Shown: positions 16,192 through 25,046 of the stretch, piece by piece | Position numbering within the stretch: the stretch's first letter is position 1 | Layout of the letters: each line of letters starts with the position of its first letter | NCBI RefSeq assembly: GCF_031583145.1 | Contig: NZ_CP134050.1 | Location: 5,259,501-5,323,500 of the forward strand | DNA from: Brevibacillus brevis | GTDB lineage: Bacteria > Bacillota > Bacilli > Brevibacillales > Brevibacillaceae | Direction: 5' to 3' | DNA length: 64,000 nt | Translations under genes and position numbers: made by a program | The notes under the pieces: model-generated | Databases searched by the model: none | The model's input: only the letters and a program-made list of their open reading frames with translations | What the model was told of the DNA's origin: nothing

Positions 16192-18138
16192 ATGACTACC
16201 AACATTACCATCGTGGGGCAAGGAGAGTTTATCGGCCTGGCCGAACAGGTCACGACCGCCATCGCCCCGCAATTGGACGTCCACTTCCAGCTGGTCGAAA
16301 TCCAGCAGCTGGAGTCCAAGGACCTCATTCCCACCATCCTGCCCCTGATCGAGAAAACGGGCACAGACATCATCGTGACCGGCCGCTTTGTCGAAGGACT
16401 GCTTGCAGGCAAAACGGACATCCCCATCATCCACCTGCACCTCACTCCCACAGACATTCTCGCCGCTGTCAAAAAGTCGGTCCCCTACTCCCGCCACATC
16501 GCGATCGCCATGGCAGAGCTGTCGGATTTGCGATACGACTTCTCCACGCTGCAGGAGCTGTTGAATATCCAGCTCGAGTATTTCAACTACGTCACCCCTG
16601 CCGAGCTCCAGCTGAAAATAAGCGAATTTTCAAAGAAGGACGGGGCCGTCATCGGGACAGGCCTGGCCGTCAACTACGCCAAGCAATACGGCATGCACGG
16701 CACCCTCATTTACTCGGAGAACAGCATCATCGAATCCATCGAGCGCGCGCTGGAGATCATTCATTTCAAACGGGAAGAAGAAAAGCGCAATCAGGCCTTC
16801 AAAGCGATCATCAATTCGGTCCGCGACGGAATCATCGCCACGAATGAGAGCGACAAGATCACCATTGTCAACGATGCTGCCAGGCACCTGCTGCAGCTCC
16901 CGGACGAAAACCTCGTCGGGCGAGACCTGTCCGACACCGTGCCGAGCGTCTGCCTCCCTGAGCTGACGAACGAAGAGAGCTTTCAGGACAAGATCGTCAC
17001 GTGCAGGCAAACCCGTTTGAATACAAACAAGACAGCCATCTACCAAAAGGACGCCAAGATCGGGACTGTACTGACCTTTCAAGACATCACGCACATTCAA
17101 AACATTGAGCAAAAGTACCGGCTGGAGAACGAGGCGAAGGGGCTGGTCGCCAAAGCCCGCTTCGAAGACATCATCAGCGCAAATGAAGCCATGCAGCGGA
17201 CCATGGAACGCGCCAAGCGCTTTTCGCAGACCGACTCCACGATCCTGATCATCGGGGAAACCGGCACCGGGAAAGAACTGCTGGCCCAAAGCATCCACAA
17301 CCACAGCAACCGAAAATCGCAGCCCTTCGTCGCCATCAACTGCGCGGCTTTGCCGGAAACGCTCCTGGAGAGCCACCTGTTCGGCTATGAGGACGGGGCG
17401 TTTACCGGAGCGTCCAAAAACGGCAAGAAGGGGCTGTTCGAAATCGCCCACAACGGCACGGTGTTCCTGGACGAAATCAATTCGATCTCGCTTCATTTCC
17501 AGGCGAGATTGCTGCGTGTGCTGCAAGAAAAAGAAGTCGTGCGCGTCGGAGGAAGCAAAGTCATCCCTATCAATATCCGGGTCGTCGCTGCGGCCAATGA
17601 AGATTTGCTCCCGCTGGTACGTAGCAGCCGATTCCGGGCAGATCTCTATTATCGACTGAATGTTCTGAAACTGTCTGTCCCTCCCCTGCGAAACCGGCTG
17701 GAAGACATCCCCCTTCTGACCAAGCCATTCTTGCGGCATCAAAACCTCGAGCTCTATCAGCAGATCGAGCCGTTCATCGAGAGCGTGTGCGGGGAACTGC
17801 AGAAGTACTCCTACCCGGGCAACATCCGGGAGCTGTACAACATCCTGGAGCGCTTTTCTATCCTGTGCGAGCCCGGGAAGACTTTCGGACCTGACACGTG
17901 CCGGAAGATCATAGCGGAATGCATGGAGGATCGGGCTGCGGAATGTGCCCCTGGCGATCAGCGGATCGAAATCGGTCTCAAGGAAGGATACCGGGAGAGT
18001 GTGGTCGAGGCGGAGCGCGTGATCATGACCTGGTTCATCGATCAGTTTCGCGGGGACAAGACCATGCTGGCCACCAGGCTGGGAATGGGCCGAACGACGT
18101 TCTACCGCAAGCTGAAGGAGCTGGGGATCTCCTTATAA
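16192..18138 (+). CDS. Sigma-54-dependent activator, PrpR_N-PAS-AAA+-Fis, 648 aa
   Basis: This is an enhancer-binding protein that opens sigma-54 promoters. In order: a PrpR_N-type sensory domain (~residues 1-195); a PAS domain (~200-300, AIINSVRDGIIATNESDKITIVNDAA); an AAA+ domain with Walker A GETGTGKE (355-362), the sigma-54 contact loop GAFTGA (402-407) and Walker B TVFLDE (423-428); and a C-terminal Fis HTH (MLATRLGMGRTTFYRKLKELGI). AGGAGGGG precedes the ATG. It is divergent from the eight-gene operon carrying a perfect -24/-12 promoter and is almost certainly its activator. The inducer presumably binds the PrpR_N or PAS domain. Confidence 0.93.
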   Translation: MTTNITIVGQGEFIGLAEQVTTAIAPQLDVHFQLVEIQQLESKDLIPTILPLIEKTGTDIIVTGRFVEGLLAGKTDIPIIHLHLTPTDILAAVKKSVPYSRHIAIAMAELSDLRYDFSTLQELLNIQLEYFNYVTPAELQLKISEFSKKDGAVIGTGLAVNYAKQYGMHGTLIYSENSIIESIERALEIIHFKREEEKRNQAFKAIINSVRDGIIATNESDKITIVNDAARHLLQLPDENLVGRDLSDTVPSVCLPELTNEESFQDKIVTCRQTRLNTNKTAIYQKDAKIGTVLTFQDITHIQNIEQKYRLENEAKGLVAKARFEDIISANEAMQRTMERAKRFSQTDSTILIIGETGTGKELLAQSIHNHSNRKSQPFVAINCAALPETLLESHLFGYEDGAFTGASKNGKKGLFEIAHNGTVFLDEINSISLHFQARLLRVLQEKEVVRVGGSKVIPINIRVVAAANEDLLPLVRSSRFRADLYYRLNVLKLSVPPLRNRLEDIPLLTKPFLRHQNLELYQQIEPFIESVCGELQKYSYPGNIRELYNILERFSILCEPGKTFGPDTCRKIIAECMEDRAAECAPGDQRIEIGLKEGYRESVVEAERVIMTWFIDQFRGDKTMLATRLGMGRTTFYRKLKELGISL

Positions 18139-18141
18139 GGG

Positions 18142-18179
18142 AAAAAAAAACATCCTTGCCCGTTCGTGAGCAAGGATGC
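18142..18179 (-). terminator. Rho-independent terminator of the cobalt importer operon
   Basis: The hairpin GCATCCTTGC / GCAAGGATG is followed on the minus strand by a run of nine T, immediately after the cbiO stop. The hairpin also separates the convergent activator gene. Confidence 0.9.
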
Positions 18180-18181
18180 TT

Positions 18182-19051
18182 CTACACCGGAGCCGTCTCG
18201 CGCTTCGCTTCGAACCGCCCGGCCAGCCTGTTCTTTAGTTCATCGACGGATCGGGGAATGCCGGCTCCCAGCTCCCTTTTCAAGGAATCCGGCAGCACCT
18301 CCCACACCTCCGCTACCAGGGGGACGCCGAGATGAAGGCTCTCCAGCATTGCCTTCTGCTCCAGCGCCTCCCGCGGCTCTCCGGCAAAGACGAGACGTCC
18401 CCCATCCATGACGCACATCCACTCGGCCCATTCGAAGGCGATGTCCATATCGTGCGTCGCCATCAAGACAGTCGTCCCTTCCTGGTGGATGGCGTCGAGC
18501 TCGCGGAGCAACACTTTCGTCTGATAACGGTCGAGGTAGGCCGTGGGCTCGTCAAGCAGCAGCAGCTCCGGCTCCAACACCATCACACCGGCCAGTGCGA
18601 GTCGCCGCTTTTGTCCGAGACTCAGATGGTGGATGGGCACATCGGCCAGCTCGGTCATGCCGAATGCAGCCAGCACCTTCTCGACTTTTTCGCGGATGAC
18701 CTCCGGCGGCAGCTTCCGGTTGACCAGTCCGTACGAGATGTCCTCTGCGACGGTGCTTGCGATCAGCTGATGCTCGGGGTCCTGAAAAACGAGCCCCACC
18801 TTCTGTGTCATTTCCTGCAAGAAGGAACGCTTGTAGACAAACGGCACCCCTCTCCATGAGACTTGTCCTGCCTGTGGCTGCAGGATCCCGTTTGCATGCA
18901 GAAACAGCGTCGATTTGCCGCAGCCGTTGCGTCCGAGCAAGGCGCATTTTTTCCCCTCCGGAATGCCGAAGCTGACCCCTCTCAGGACAGGCCTTCCGCT
19001 TCCCGGATACGTGAATTGCAGCTCTGAAAATTCCAGTAACCACGATGTCAA
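18182..19051 (-). CDS. cbiO: Cobalt ECF importer ATPase CbiO, 289 aa
   Basis: This is the ATPase that energises the CbiMNQ cobalt importer. It has Walker A GRNGCGKST (residues 40-48), Q-loop VGLVFQDPEHQLIASTVAEDISYG, signature LSLGQKRRLALAG and Walker B LLLLDEPTAYLD. The VFQDPEHQ and SYGLVN motifs are characteristic of energy-coupling-factor ATPases. The start is a TTG at 19051 following GGGAGGTT and overlapping the cbiQ stop by four bases. It is the last gene of cbiMNQO. Confidence 0.92.
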   Translation of the reverse strand: MTSWLLEFSELQFTYPGSGRPVLRGVSFGIPEGKKCALLGRNGCGKSTLFLHANGILQPQAGQVSWRGVPFVYKRSFLQEMTQKVGLVFQDPEHQLIASTVAEDISYGLVNRKLPPEVIREKVEKVLAAFGMTELADVPIHHLSLGQKRRLALAGVMVLEPELLLLDEPTAYLDRYQTKVLLRELDAIHQEGTTVLMATHDMDIAFEWAEWMCVMDGGRLVFAGEPREALEQKAMLESLHLGVPLVAEVWEVLPDSLKRELGAGIPRSVDELKNRLAGRFEAKRETAPV

Positions 19052-19854
19052 AACAGCCAACCTCCCGTCAGGCACTCTATGACAACCAGCGCGATGCATC
19101 CTGCTACCGCTTCCCGTTCGTACCGGGGAGAGCGCGCATAGGTACGAAGGCTTTGCACTTGAAAGTTTTCCGCGAATCCTCTGGCGGCCATGCCCATGGA
19201 CAAGGACCGGTATTTTTGCATGGCCCGGACAAACAGCTGGGCCGCCACCATGCCGACATCGCGCAGCAACGCCCGGAACCCTTGGTGACCGCCGCGGAAC
19301 CGCTGGGCGACCCACAGCTGAAACGAAGTATCCAGCAGGACAAAAATAAACCGGTACATGATCATCAACAGATCCGTGACGAGCTCCGGAATCCCGAGCT
19401 TGCGGAAGGCTTGCAGCATTTCCGCAAACGGGATGGTAAACAGCAGAAACGAGAAGCACGCCAGGCTGGCCATGATGCGGACAAGCAGCTCCAGCGCTCG
19501 GCTGGCTGAGGCCGCTGCGACGTAAATGGCGTACGGGCCGACTTGCCAGGACACCAGCCATTGGGATGGACGGGGGGCTACCGGATCGTGTCCTGTCAGA
19601 TCAAAGAGCAGACCGGGCAACCCCGCTACGAAAAAAGACAGCGGAAGGAGCAAAAACAGCAGGTGGGAGCGGAGCGGTATTCGCGCGTACCCTACCACCC
19701 ATACTCCCATCCAGAGAAAAATCAGCAGCTGCACGACCGAATGCCCGGCCAATGCGAGCAGCAGCAGCACGCCCGCAAACAGGAGTTTTTGGACGGGGGG
19801 CAAATGCCGCAGCCGATTTTGATACGAAAGGGAATCAAGCTGCTGCCAGTTCAT
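19048..19854 (-). CDS. cbiQ: Cobalt ECF importer transmembrane protein CbiQ, 268 aa
   Basis: This is the integral coupling (T) component linking CbiO to CbiMN. The opening DSLSYQNRLRHLPPVQKLLFAGVLLLLALAGHS and the following hydrophobic helices match CbiQ. The two short coupling motifs that grip the ATPases are seen as AAASASRALELLVRIMASL and AMQKYRSLSMGMAARGF. It overlaps cbiN and cbiO by four bases each. Confidence 0.92.
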   Translation of the reverse strand: MNWQQLDSLSYQNRLRHLPPVQKLLFAGVLLLLALAGHSVVQLLIFLWMGVWVVGYARIPLRSHLLFLLLPLSFFVAGLPGLLFDLTGHDPVAPRPSQWLVSWQVGPYAIYVAAASASRALELLVRIMASLACFSFLLFTIPFAEMLQAFRKLGIPELVTDLLMIMYRFIFVLLDTSFQLWVAQRFRGGHQGFRALLRDVGMVAAQLFVRAMQKYRSLSMGMAARGFAENFQVQSLRTYARSPRYEREAVAGCIALVVIECLTGGWLF

Positions 19855-20135
19855 TTCTTCGACTTTTCCATGCGGCCCTTATAAACTCCCACGGCATATC
19901 CGATGACACCCGCGCCTAAAGCCGCCTGCACCGCGAACAAAAGGCTTTCGGTTTCTCCGCCCGGCGGCTCGATCAGCGGTTGGAACCAGGGCTCGTACGA
20001 CGGAGAGATTTCCTTGATCGCTTCTTCTGCCGCGCCGTCCGCTCCCCCGAACTCCGAATCCTTGATGAACAGAAGCGGCAGCGCAGCCAATACGACGACT
20101 CCCAAGATCAGAAGCCAGTTCATTCCTTTTTTCAC
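19851..20135 (-). CDS. cbiN: Cobalt transport protein CbiN, 94 aa
   Basis: This is a small two-helix subunit (helices ~residues 5-23 and ~65-84) with the CbiN-type extracytoplasmic loop [56 protein letters not shown]. It works with CbiM in cobalt capture. It overlaps both cbiM and cbiQ by four bases, as expected for a tightly coupled operon. Confidence 0.93.
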   Translation of the reverse strand: MKKGMNWLLILGVVVLAALPLLFIKDSEFGGADGAAEEAIKEISPSYEPWFQPLIEPPGGETESLLFAVQAALGAGVIGYAVGVYKGRMEKSKK

Positions 20136-20893
20136 AGCGATTCCTCCCGCTTGAAGAGGCGCAGTTGCGCCAATTCATTGGCATTGTAAGACTGCAGCCA
20201 GTTCCACACGAGCACAGTCAACAGCCCTTCGCTGATCGCAAGCGGCACCTGGGTAATGGCAAAAATGCCTGCGAACTTGACGAAGGAGGCGAGCACTCCC
20301 CCTGTCGCCGCCGGAAAGGCCAAGGCGAGCTGAAGCGAAGTGACGACGTACGTGGACAAGTCAGCTAATGCCGCTGCCGCAAACACGGCGGTCCGCTGTT
20401 TGCCGCTTTTCGCAATCAGGCGATAGACCCCGTAAGCGACCATCGGACCGACCACGGCCATGGACACGGCATTCGCTCCCAGCGTCGTCAAACCGCCGTG
20501 AGCCAGAAGCAGCGCCTGAAACAGCAGAACCATGCTGCCGAGCACCGACATCGTGAGCGGTCCGAACATGATCGCTCCAAGCCCTGTCCCGGTCGGATGC
20601 GAGCTGCTTCCCGTGACCGACGGAATTTTCAGGGCGGACAGCACAAAAGCAAAGGCTCCGGAGACGCCCAACAGCAGCTTCATCTGGGGATGCTCTTTCA
20701 CGATCCGGTTGATTTGGCGCAGCCCCAGTACAAAAAACGGCAGGAAGACCACCCACCAAAACAGTGCCCAGGACAGCGGCAGGTAGCCTTCCATGATGTG
20801 CATGGCATGTCCTGTCTGCGGCTCATTGAACAGAAAGTAAACGACGAAGCCGGCTATCAACAGACAGCTGGAAACCAATCGAGAACGATTCAT
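20132..20893 (-). CDS. cbiM: Cobalt substrate-binding membrane protein CbiM, 253 aa
   Basis: This is the substrate-specific component of a cobalt energy-coupling-factor importer. After a signal-like first helix, the mature N-terminus [17 protein letters not shown] supplies the His residues that bind Co(II) in the CbiM/NikM family. Family motifs [17 protein letters not shown] and [23 protein letters not shown] are intact. AGGAGG precedes the ATG. Expression should be shut off by cobalamin through the leader riboswitch. Confidence 0.94.
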   Translation of the reverse strand: MNRSRLVSSCLLIAGFVVYFLFNEPQTGHAMHIMEGYLPLSWALFWWVVFLPFFVLGLRQINRIVKEHPQMKLLLGVSGAFAFVLSALKIPSVTGSSSHPTGTGLGAIMFGPLTMSVLGSMVLLFQALLLAHGGLTTLGANAVSMAVVGPMVAYGVYRLIAKSGKQRTAVFAAAALADLSTYVVTSLQLALAFPAATGGVLASFVKFAGIFAITQVPLAISEGLLTVLVWNWLQSYNANELAQLRLFKREESL

Positions 20894-20915
20894 GAATCCG
20901 ATTCCTCCTTTGAAT

Positions 20916-20948
20916 CAAAAAATCTCATCCCCAAAGTGGATGAGATTG
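20916..20948 (-). terminator. Riboswitch-controlled terminator before cbiM
   Basis: Perfect AATCTCATCC / GGATGAGATT arms with a short loop run straight into TTTTTT on the minus strand, about 25 bases before the cbiM ATG. Its place between the cobalamin aptamer and the first gene marks it as the expression platform: transcription should stop here when cobalamin is bound. Confidence 0.88.
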
Positions 20949-21034
20949 TTGCATACCAAAACAATAGACTGACCCACCAGCCCTATTGCCTCTGTATTCA
21001 CCTCTCCTTTCCGCGAAGGTTCCGGGTGCGGCAG

Positions 21035-21203
21035 CTTAGGTAGGTCTCCTGGCTTCCAGATCTTTGCGCTCTTTGTCCTTCCCCATGTCAATGAGTGGCT
21101 ATCTTTCAAAGAGAACTCCCTGGTTACAGTGGCGGGACCGCTCGGGACTTTCACCCGATTCCCTGTTACCCTGTATGTGTCTATTCACATAAAGGCACCT
21201 AAC
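21035..21203 (-). ncRNA. Cobalamin riboswitch
   Basis: The leader of cbiM on the minus strand carries the B12 box GCCAGGAGACCTACC (21035-21055). It also has the conserved aptamer core segments GGGAATCGGGTGAAAGTCCC, GAGCGGTCCCGCCACTGTAA and CAGGGAG. These are diagnostic of the AdoCbl-type riboswitch. It is followed 90 bases later by an intrinsic terminator. This couples cobalt import to the cobalamin level. Confidence 0.97.
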
Positions 21204-21281
21204 GCCAACAATATGTAATTCTCGGACATTTCTGATTGTCCATCCACATTATACTCCAGGCAATGAAAAAAGAGAACCATA

Positions 21282-21320
21282 GAAAAAACCGACGGCTCCA
21301 CGGCGGAACCATCGGTTTTG
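21282..21320 (-). terminator. Rho-independent terminator of pyrD
   Basis: AAAACCGATGG and CCGTCGGTTTT arms with a central CCGCCG loop, followed by TTTTTT on the minus strand, lie about 20 bases after the pyrD stop. Confidence 0.87.
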
Positions 21321-21338
21321 GCACTGGCTGCTCCTGAG

Positions 21339-22427
21339 TTACTTTGCGTCCACCCCGACCGCTTCGCTGATGTGGGTGAACCCGTCTCTTGCCAGCAGCT
21401 TGAGCAGCTTCTTGTTGATTTGCTTGGCGATTCCCGGCCCCTGGTAGATCATCCCGGTGTACACCTGCACCAGACTCGCCCCCGCCCGGATTTTCTGATA
21501 GGCGTCTTCGCCGGTGTAAATGCCACCGACACCGACAATCGGCACTTTGGCTCCGACTTCCTGGTAAATTTCTTTGACCCATGCCGTAGATCGTTCCGTC
21601 AGCGGCTTTCCGCTGAGTCCCCCCGCTTCTTCCGCCTTCGGATGGTTGGCGACGGCTTCGCGAGACAGCGTCGTGTTGGTCGCGATGATACCGGAGATGC
21701 CTTCCTCGACTGCGGCAAGGACGACGTCCCGCATCTGCTCGTCCGACATGTCCGGCGCCACTTTCAACAGGATCGGCTTTTTCTTGATGCCGCGCATTTC
21801 CAGTTCAGCCGCCTTTTCTTTGACGGCGGCAATAAGCACCCGCAAGCTTTCGGTCTCCTGCAAGTCGCGCAGATTCGGGGTGTTCGGAGAGCTGACATTG
21901 ATCACGAAATAATGGCCATAGGCGTACAGCATGTCCAGGCATTTGCTGTAATCGCTGGCCGCTTCCTCATTTGGCGTCACTTTGTTCTTGCCGATATTGA
22001 TCCCGATCGGAACATCGGAATAGGCGAAATCCACCAAATGTTGGGAAGCAAGATAGGCCCCGTGATTGTTGAAGCCCATCCGGTTGATCACTGCCTGGTG
22101 CTCAGGCAGGCGAAACAGCCTCGGCTTCGGATTGCCCGGCTGCCCTTGCGGGGTGAGCGTTCCTACTTCTACAAATCCAAACCCAAGCGCTCCGAGCGCA
22201 TGGTATACTTCCGCATTTTTGTCAAAACCCGCTGCCAACCCGACCGGATTGGGGAACTTGAGGCCCCACAGACTGGTTTCCAGGCGGCTGTCCCGCAGCT
22301 GGTACATCATTTTCAACAATGTTTTGCCCGGAGCGGATTCTTCCACCAGCTTGAGGGCATGAATCGTTTTCTCGTGAATCTCTTCAGGATCTTGCTGAAA
22401 CAGATACTTGCGAATAAGCTGATACAT
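21339..22427 (-). CDS. pyrD: Dihydroorotate dehydrogenase (quinone), class 2, 362 aa
   Basis: This enzyme oxidises dihydroorotate to orotate with transfer of electrons to menaquinone, using FMN, in pyrimidine synthesis. Class 2 is shown by the N-terminal membrane-associating helices (residues 1-40) and by the serine-containing active-site loop YFVINVSSPNTPNLRDLQ. FMN-binding segments NPVGLAAGFDKNA, TNTTLSRE and VGGIYTGEDAYQKIRAGASLVQVYTG are intact. It is a single gene with an AAGGAG ribosome binding site, away from a pyr operon. Confidence 0.95.
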   Translation of the reverse strand: MYQLIRKYLFQQDPEEIHEKTIHALKLVEESAPGKTLLKMMYQLRDSRLETSLWGLKFPNPVGLAAGFDKNAEVYHALGALGFGFVEVGTLTPQGQPGNPKPRLFRLPEHQAVINRMGFNNHGAYLASQHLVDFAYSDVPIGINIGKNKVTPNEEAASDYSKCLDMLYAYGHYFVINVSSPNTPNLRDLQETESLRVLIAAVKEKAAELEMRGIKKKPILLKVAPDMSDEQMRDVVLAAVEEGISGIIATNTTLSREAVANHPKAEEAGGLSGKPLTERSTAWVKEIYQEVGAKVPIVGVGGIYTGEDAYQKIRAGASLVQVYTGMIYQGPGIAKQINKKLLKLLARDGFTHISEAVGVDAK

Positions 22428-22573
22428 CGTGGCTGCACTCCTTACTCCGTTTTACCTCATAGTAGAATACCATATTTTCAAAGGGTGGGTAACCTTTATC
22501 CGTGATACATATTTCCAGATGGGCAGGTAAATCCTAGCAGTACCATCCTTCGCGGAGGTGACGAATAATCTCT

Positions 22574-23674
22574 ATGAAAGTGGACGGCAAAATCGGGATT
22601 AGTCAGGCGATCATGACGATCATGCTGACTGTCGGCATCACCAACCACGTCACGGTCATTCCGTTGCTGCTCAGCAGCGCCAAACGCGATGCCTGGCTAA
22701 GTGTCCTGCTCGCGTCCATACCTTTTATCGGTTGGGTTTGCTTGCTAGCTTTCATCAACACTCGTCTTCATCGACAGCCGCTGAATCGATGGATCCTGCG
22801 GACAAGCGGAAAATTCGGAGGCTACCTCATCCTGACCCCGTTGCTGGTGTCTCTGTACGGAATGGCACTCGTTCATCTGATTGATACCCAAACGTGGACA
22901 ACCGTAAACTACCTGCCTCGCACACCCGAGTGGGTCACAGCGCTCGTGCTTGTGCTGCTGTGCGCCATCGCCGCGTATGGAGGCATCGGACCTCTGGGCA
23001 TGACAGCGGGAGTATTGCTGCCGCTCGTAGCCTTGCTTGGCTTCTACGTCGCTTTCGGGAATATGCCCAAGAAGGATTACAGCTTCTTGTTGCCCGTGTA
23101 CCAGTTCGGGCCGATGCCGATCCTGCATGGAATGATCTATGCGGGGGGAGGATTCGCCGAGCTCGTGCTGCTTCTGCTGCTGCAGCATCACGTGAGGCAG
23201 CCGCTGCGGCTCATTCATTTTCTCATCATGTTCGTCATCATCATCATTCTCACACTCAGCCCCCTCACTGGCGCCATCGCGGAATTCGGTCCCATCGAAT
23301 CATCCCGGCAGCGGTTTCCCGCATTTGAGCAATGGCGCCTCCTGACGATCGGCAAGGATATTGAGAACATGGAGTTCTTTGCCATCTTCCAATGGCTGTC
23401 GGGTTCGTTCACCCGGATCACCCTTTGTCTGATGCTGATGACGGAAATATTGAACGTACATACGGTCAAAGCCCGGACGCTCGTCTTGCTTGTGCTTGGG
23501 GGCAGCATGATCGCCGTTACCGGCCTGCGTTTCAGCGACATGACGTTCGTCCGCTTTTTGAGCGATCTTTATTACCCGATTTACTTGGTGATGACGATAC
23601 TCCTTACACTCATGGTGGCAGGTCTGGCTCTAAGAAAACCTAACAGAGAGGAGAGAGCAGACCATGACGCGTGA
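22574..23674 (+). CDS. Spore germination permease, GerAB/YndE-type, 366 aa
   Basis: This is an APC-superfamily integral protein with about ten membrane segments and the family opening (GKIGISQAIMTIMLTVGITNHV). In germinant receptors the B subunit binds the nutrient. AGGAGGTGA lies 12 bases before the ATG, an unusually long spacing. The 3' end overlaps the next gene by 11 bases. Together with the A- and C-type genes downstream it makes a complete ger operon in the order B-A-C, which differs from the classic A-B-C. Confidence 0.9.
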   Translation: MKVDGKIGISQAIMTIMLTVGITNHVTVIPLLLSSAKRDAWLSVLLASIPFIGWVCLLAFINTRLHRQPLNRWILRTSGKFGGYLILTPLLVSLYGMALVHLIDTQTWTTVNYLPRTPEWVTALVLVLLCAIAAYGGIGPLGMTAGVLLPLVALLGFYVAFGNMPKKDYSFLLPVYQFGPMPILHGMIYAGGGFAELVLLLLLQHHVRQPLRLIHFLIMFVIIIILTLSPLTGAIAEFGPIESSRQRFPAFEQWRLLTIGKDIENMEFFAIFQWLSGSFTRITLCLMLMTEILNVHTVKARTLVLLVLGGSMIAVTGLRFSDMTFVRFLSDLYYPIYLVMTILLTLMVAGLALRKPNREERADHDA

Positions 23675-25046
23675 GGATGAGATCCACAGCCTGTTTTCCC
23701 ACTGCGCAGACGTCGAGACGATGCGCCTTGTCACGCAGGAAGACCAGCCTGTGCTTCTCGTCTATTGCCAAGGGCTCGTCGATCTGAAAGAAGTGCAGCG
23801 CCTCGTCATCCCTCAGCTCAATGAGCATCTCTCCGCCGGGGACATTCGCGCACTCCCGCTTTCTCGGTTGGAGGACGACCAACATGTATGGGTGGACCGT
23901 TTGTTTGCCGGAGACTTGCTCGTCTTTATCGGGGAGCTCCCCCCTTTTTCCTGGGAGGTGTCCAACCGTCCGCAGCGCACGACCGAAGATGCGAATACGG
24001 AAGTGTCGATCAAAGGGCCGCGCGACGGGTTCATCGAAGACATCTCCGCCAACGTCGCCCTGATCCGCAAACGGCTCCGCACCCTCTCCCTTGCCAGCGA
24101 AACTTTCACGCTGGGGACACGTTCCCGCACCAAAGTCGCCCTCCTTTACATGCGCGACGGAACCGCCCCCGATATTGTGGAAACCATGCGGGAAAGGCTG
24201 CTTGACTGCGCACAAAACAAAATCGTCAACAGCGCCATTCTGGAGCAAAAGCTCAGCGACCAGACGTATTCCGTGTTTCCGCTTGTGGACTATACCGGGC
24301 GGCCGGATAAAGCCATTATCATGCTGATGGAGGGGAAAGCGATCGTCCTCGTCGACGGCTCTCCGCTGGCACTCATCGCGCCCGTCACCCTGCTGGAGCT
24401 GATCAAGTCTCCCGAAGACGACCAGTATCCGGTCACCCTCGTATGGATGGAACGCATTCTCCGCCTCGGCGGGATCTGGATTTCCGTCTTTTTGCCCGGC
24501 TTCTGGATCGCTTTATCTGCCTACAACATCGAGGAGTTCCCGTTCCAGCTGCTGGCGACGCTCACACAGGGCCGAAAAGGGTTGCCGTTTTCCGCTCCCA
24601 TGGAATTGCTGGGCGTCTTGTTCATCTTTGAATTTTTGCGTGAAGCAGGCGCCCGTCTGCCCAAAACTGTGGGACAGACGCTGGCTCTCGTCGGCGCGCT
24701 CATCATCGGGGACGCTTCGATCCGGGCCGGATTCACTTCCCCTTCGATGCTGTTTATCGCCTCGCTGACGGTCGTCGCCTCCTTTACGCTGATCAATCAA
24801 TCCCTTAGCGGAGCCGTCACCGTGTCCCGATTCGTCGTGTTCCTGCTCTCGGCCACGCTGGGGACGTACGGCTTTGTCATCAGCAATATTCTCATTCTCT
24901 ACTATTTGTCCACGCTGACTTCCTTTGGCAGGCCGTACGTGCTCTTCCAGTCGTCCAACTTGTTCTATACGCTGTTCCTGATCTTGTTCCGTACTCTGGT
25001 CAGCATCTTTCGGCAATCCGCCAAAAAAGGAAGGGATGCCTCGTGA
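23664..25046 (+). CDS. Spore germination receptor subunit, GerAA-type, 460 aa
   Basis: A large N-terminal cytoplasmic region (to ~residue 265, including EVSIKGPRDGFIEDISANVALIRKRLR, the family hallmark) is followed by several C-terminal membrane helices. The hallmark APVTLLELIKSPEDDQY precedes them. GerAA proteins are thought to form the ion-conducting core of the inner-spore-membrane receptor. It overlaps both neighbours in the operon by a few bases. Confidence 0.92.
   Translation: MTREDEIHSLFSHCADVETMRLVTQEDQPVLLVYCQGLVDLKEVQRLVIPQLNEHLSAGDIRALPLSRLEDDQHVWVDRLFAGDLLVFIGELPPFSWEVSNRPQRTTEDANTEVSIKGPRDGFIEDISANVALIRKRLRTLSLASETFTLGTRSRTKVALLYMRDGTAPDIVETMRERLLDCAQNKIVNSAILEQKLSDQTYSVFPLVDYTGRPDKAIIMLMEGKAIVLVDGSPLALIAPVTLLELIKSPEDDQYPVTLVWMERILRLGGIWISVFLPGFWIALSAYNIEEFPFQLLATLTQGRKGLPFSAPMELLGVLFIFEFLREAGARLPKTVGQTLALVGALIIGDASIRAGFTSPSMLFIASLTVVASFTLINQSLSGAVTVSRFVVFLLSATLGTYGFVISNILILYYLSTLTSFGRPYVLFQSSNLFYTLFLILFRTLVSIFRQSAKKGRDAS

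Noticed and set aside
22440..22573. Sigma-G promoter for the ger operon
   Set aside because: I looked for -35 TGAATA and -10 CATACTA-like boxes with 17-18 spacing and found no convincing pair.
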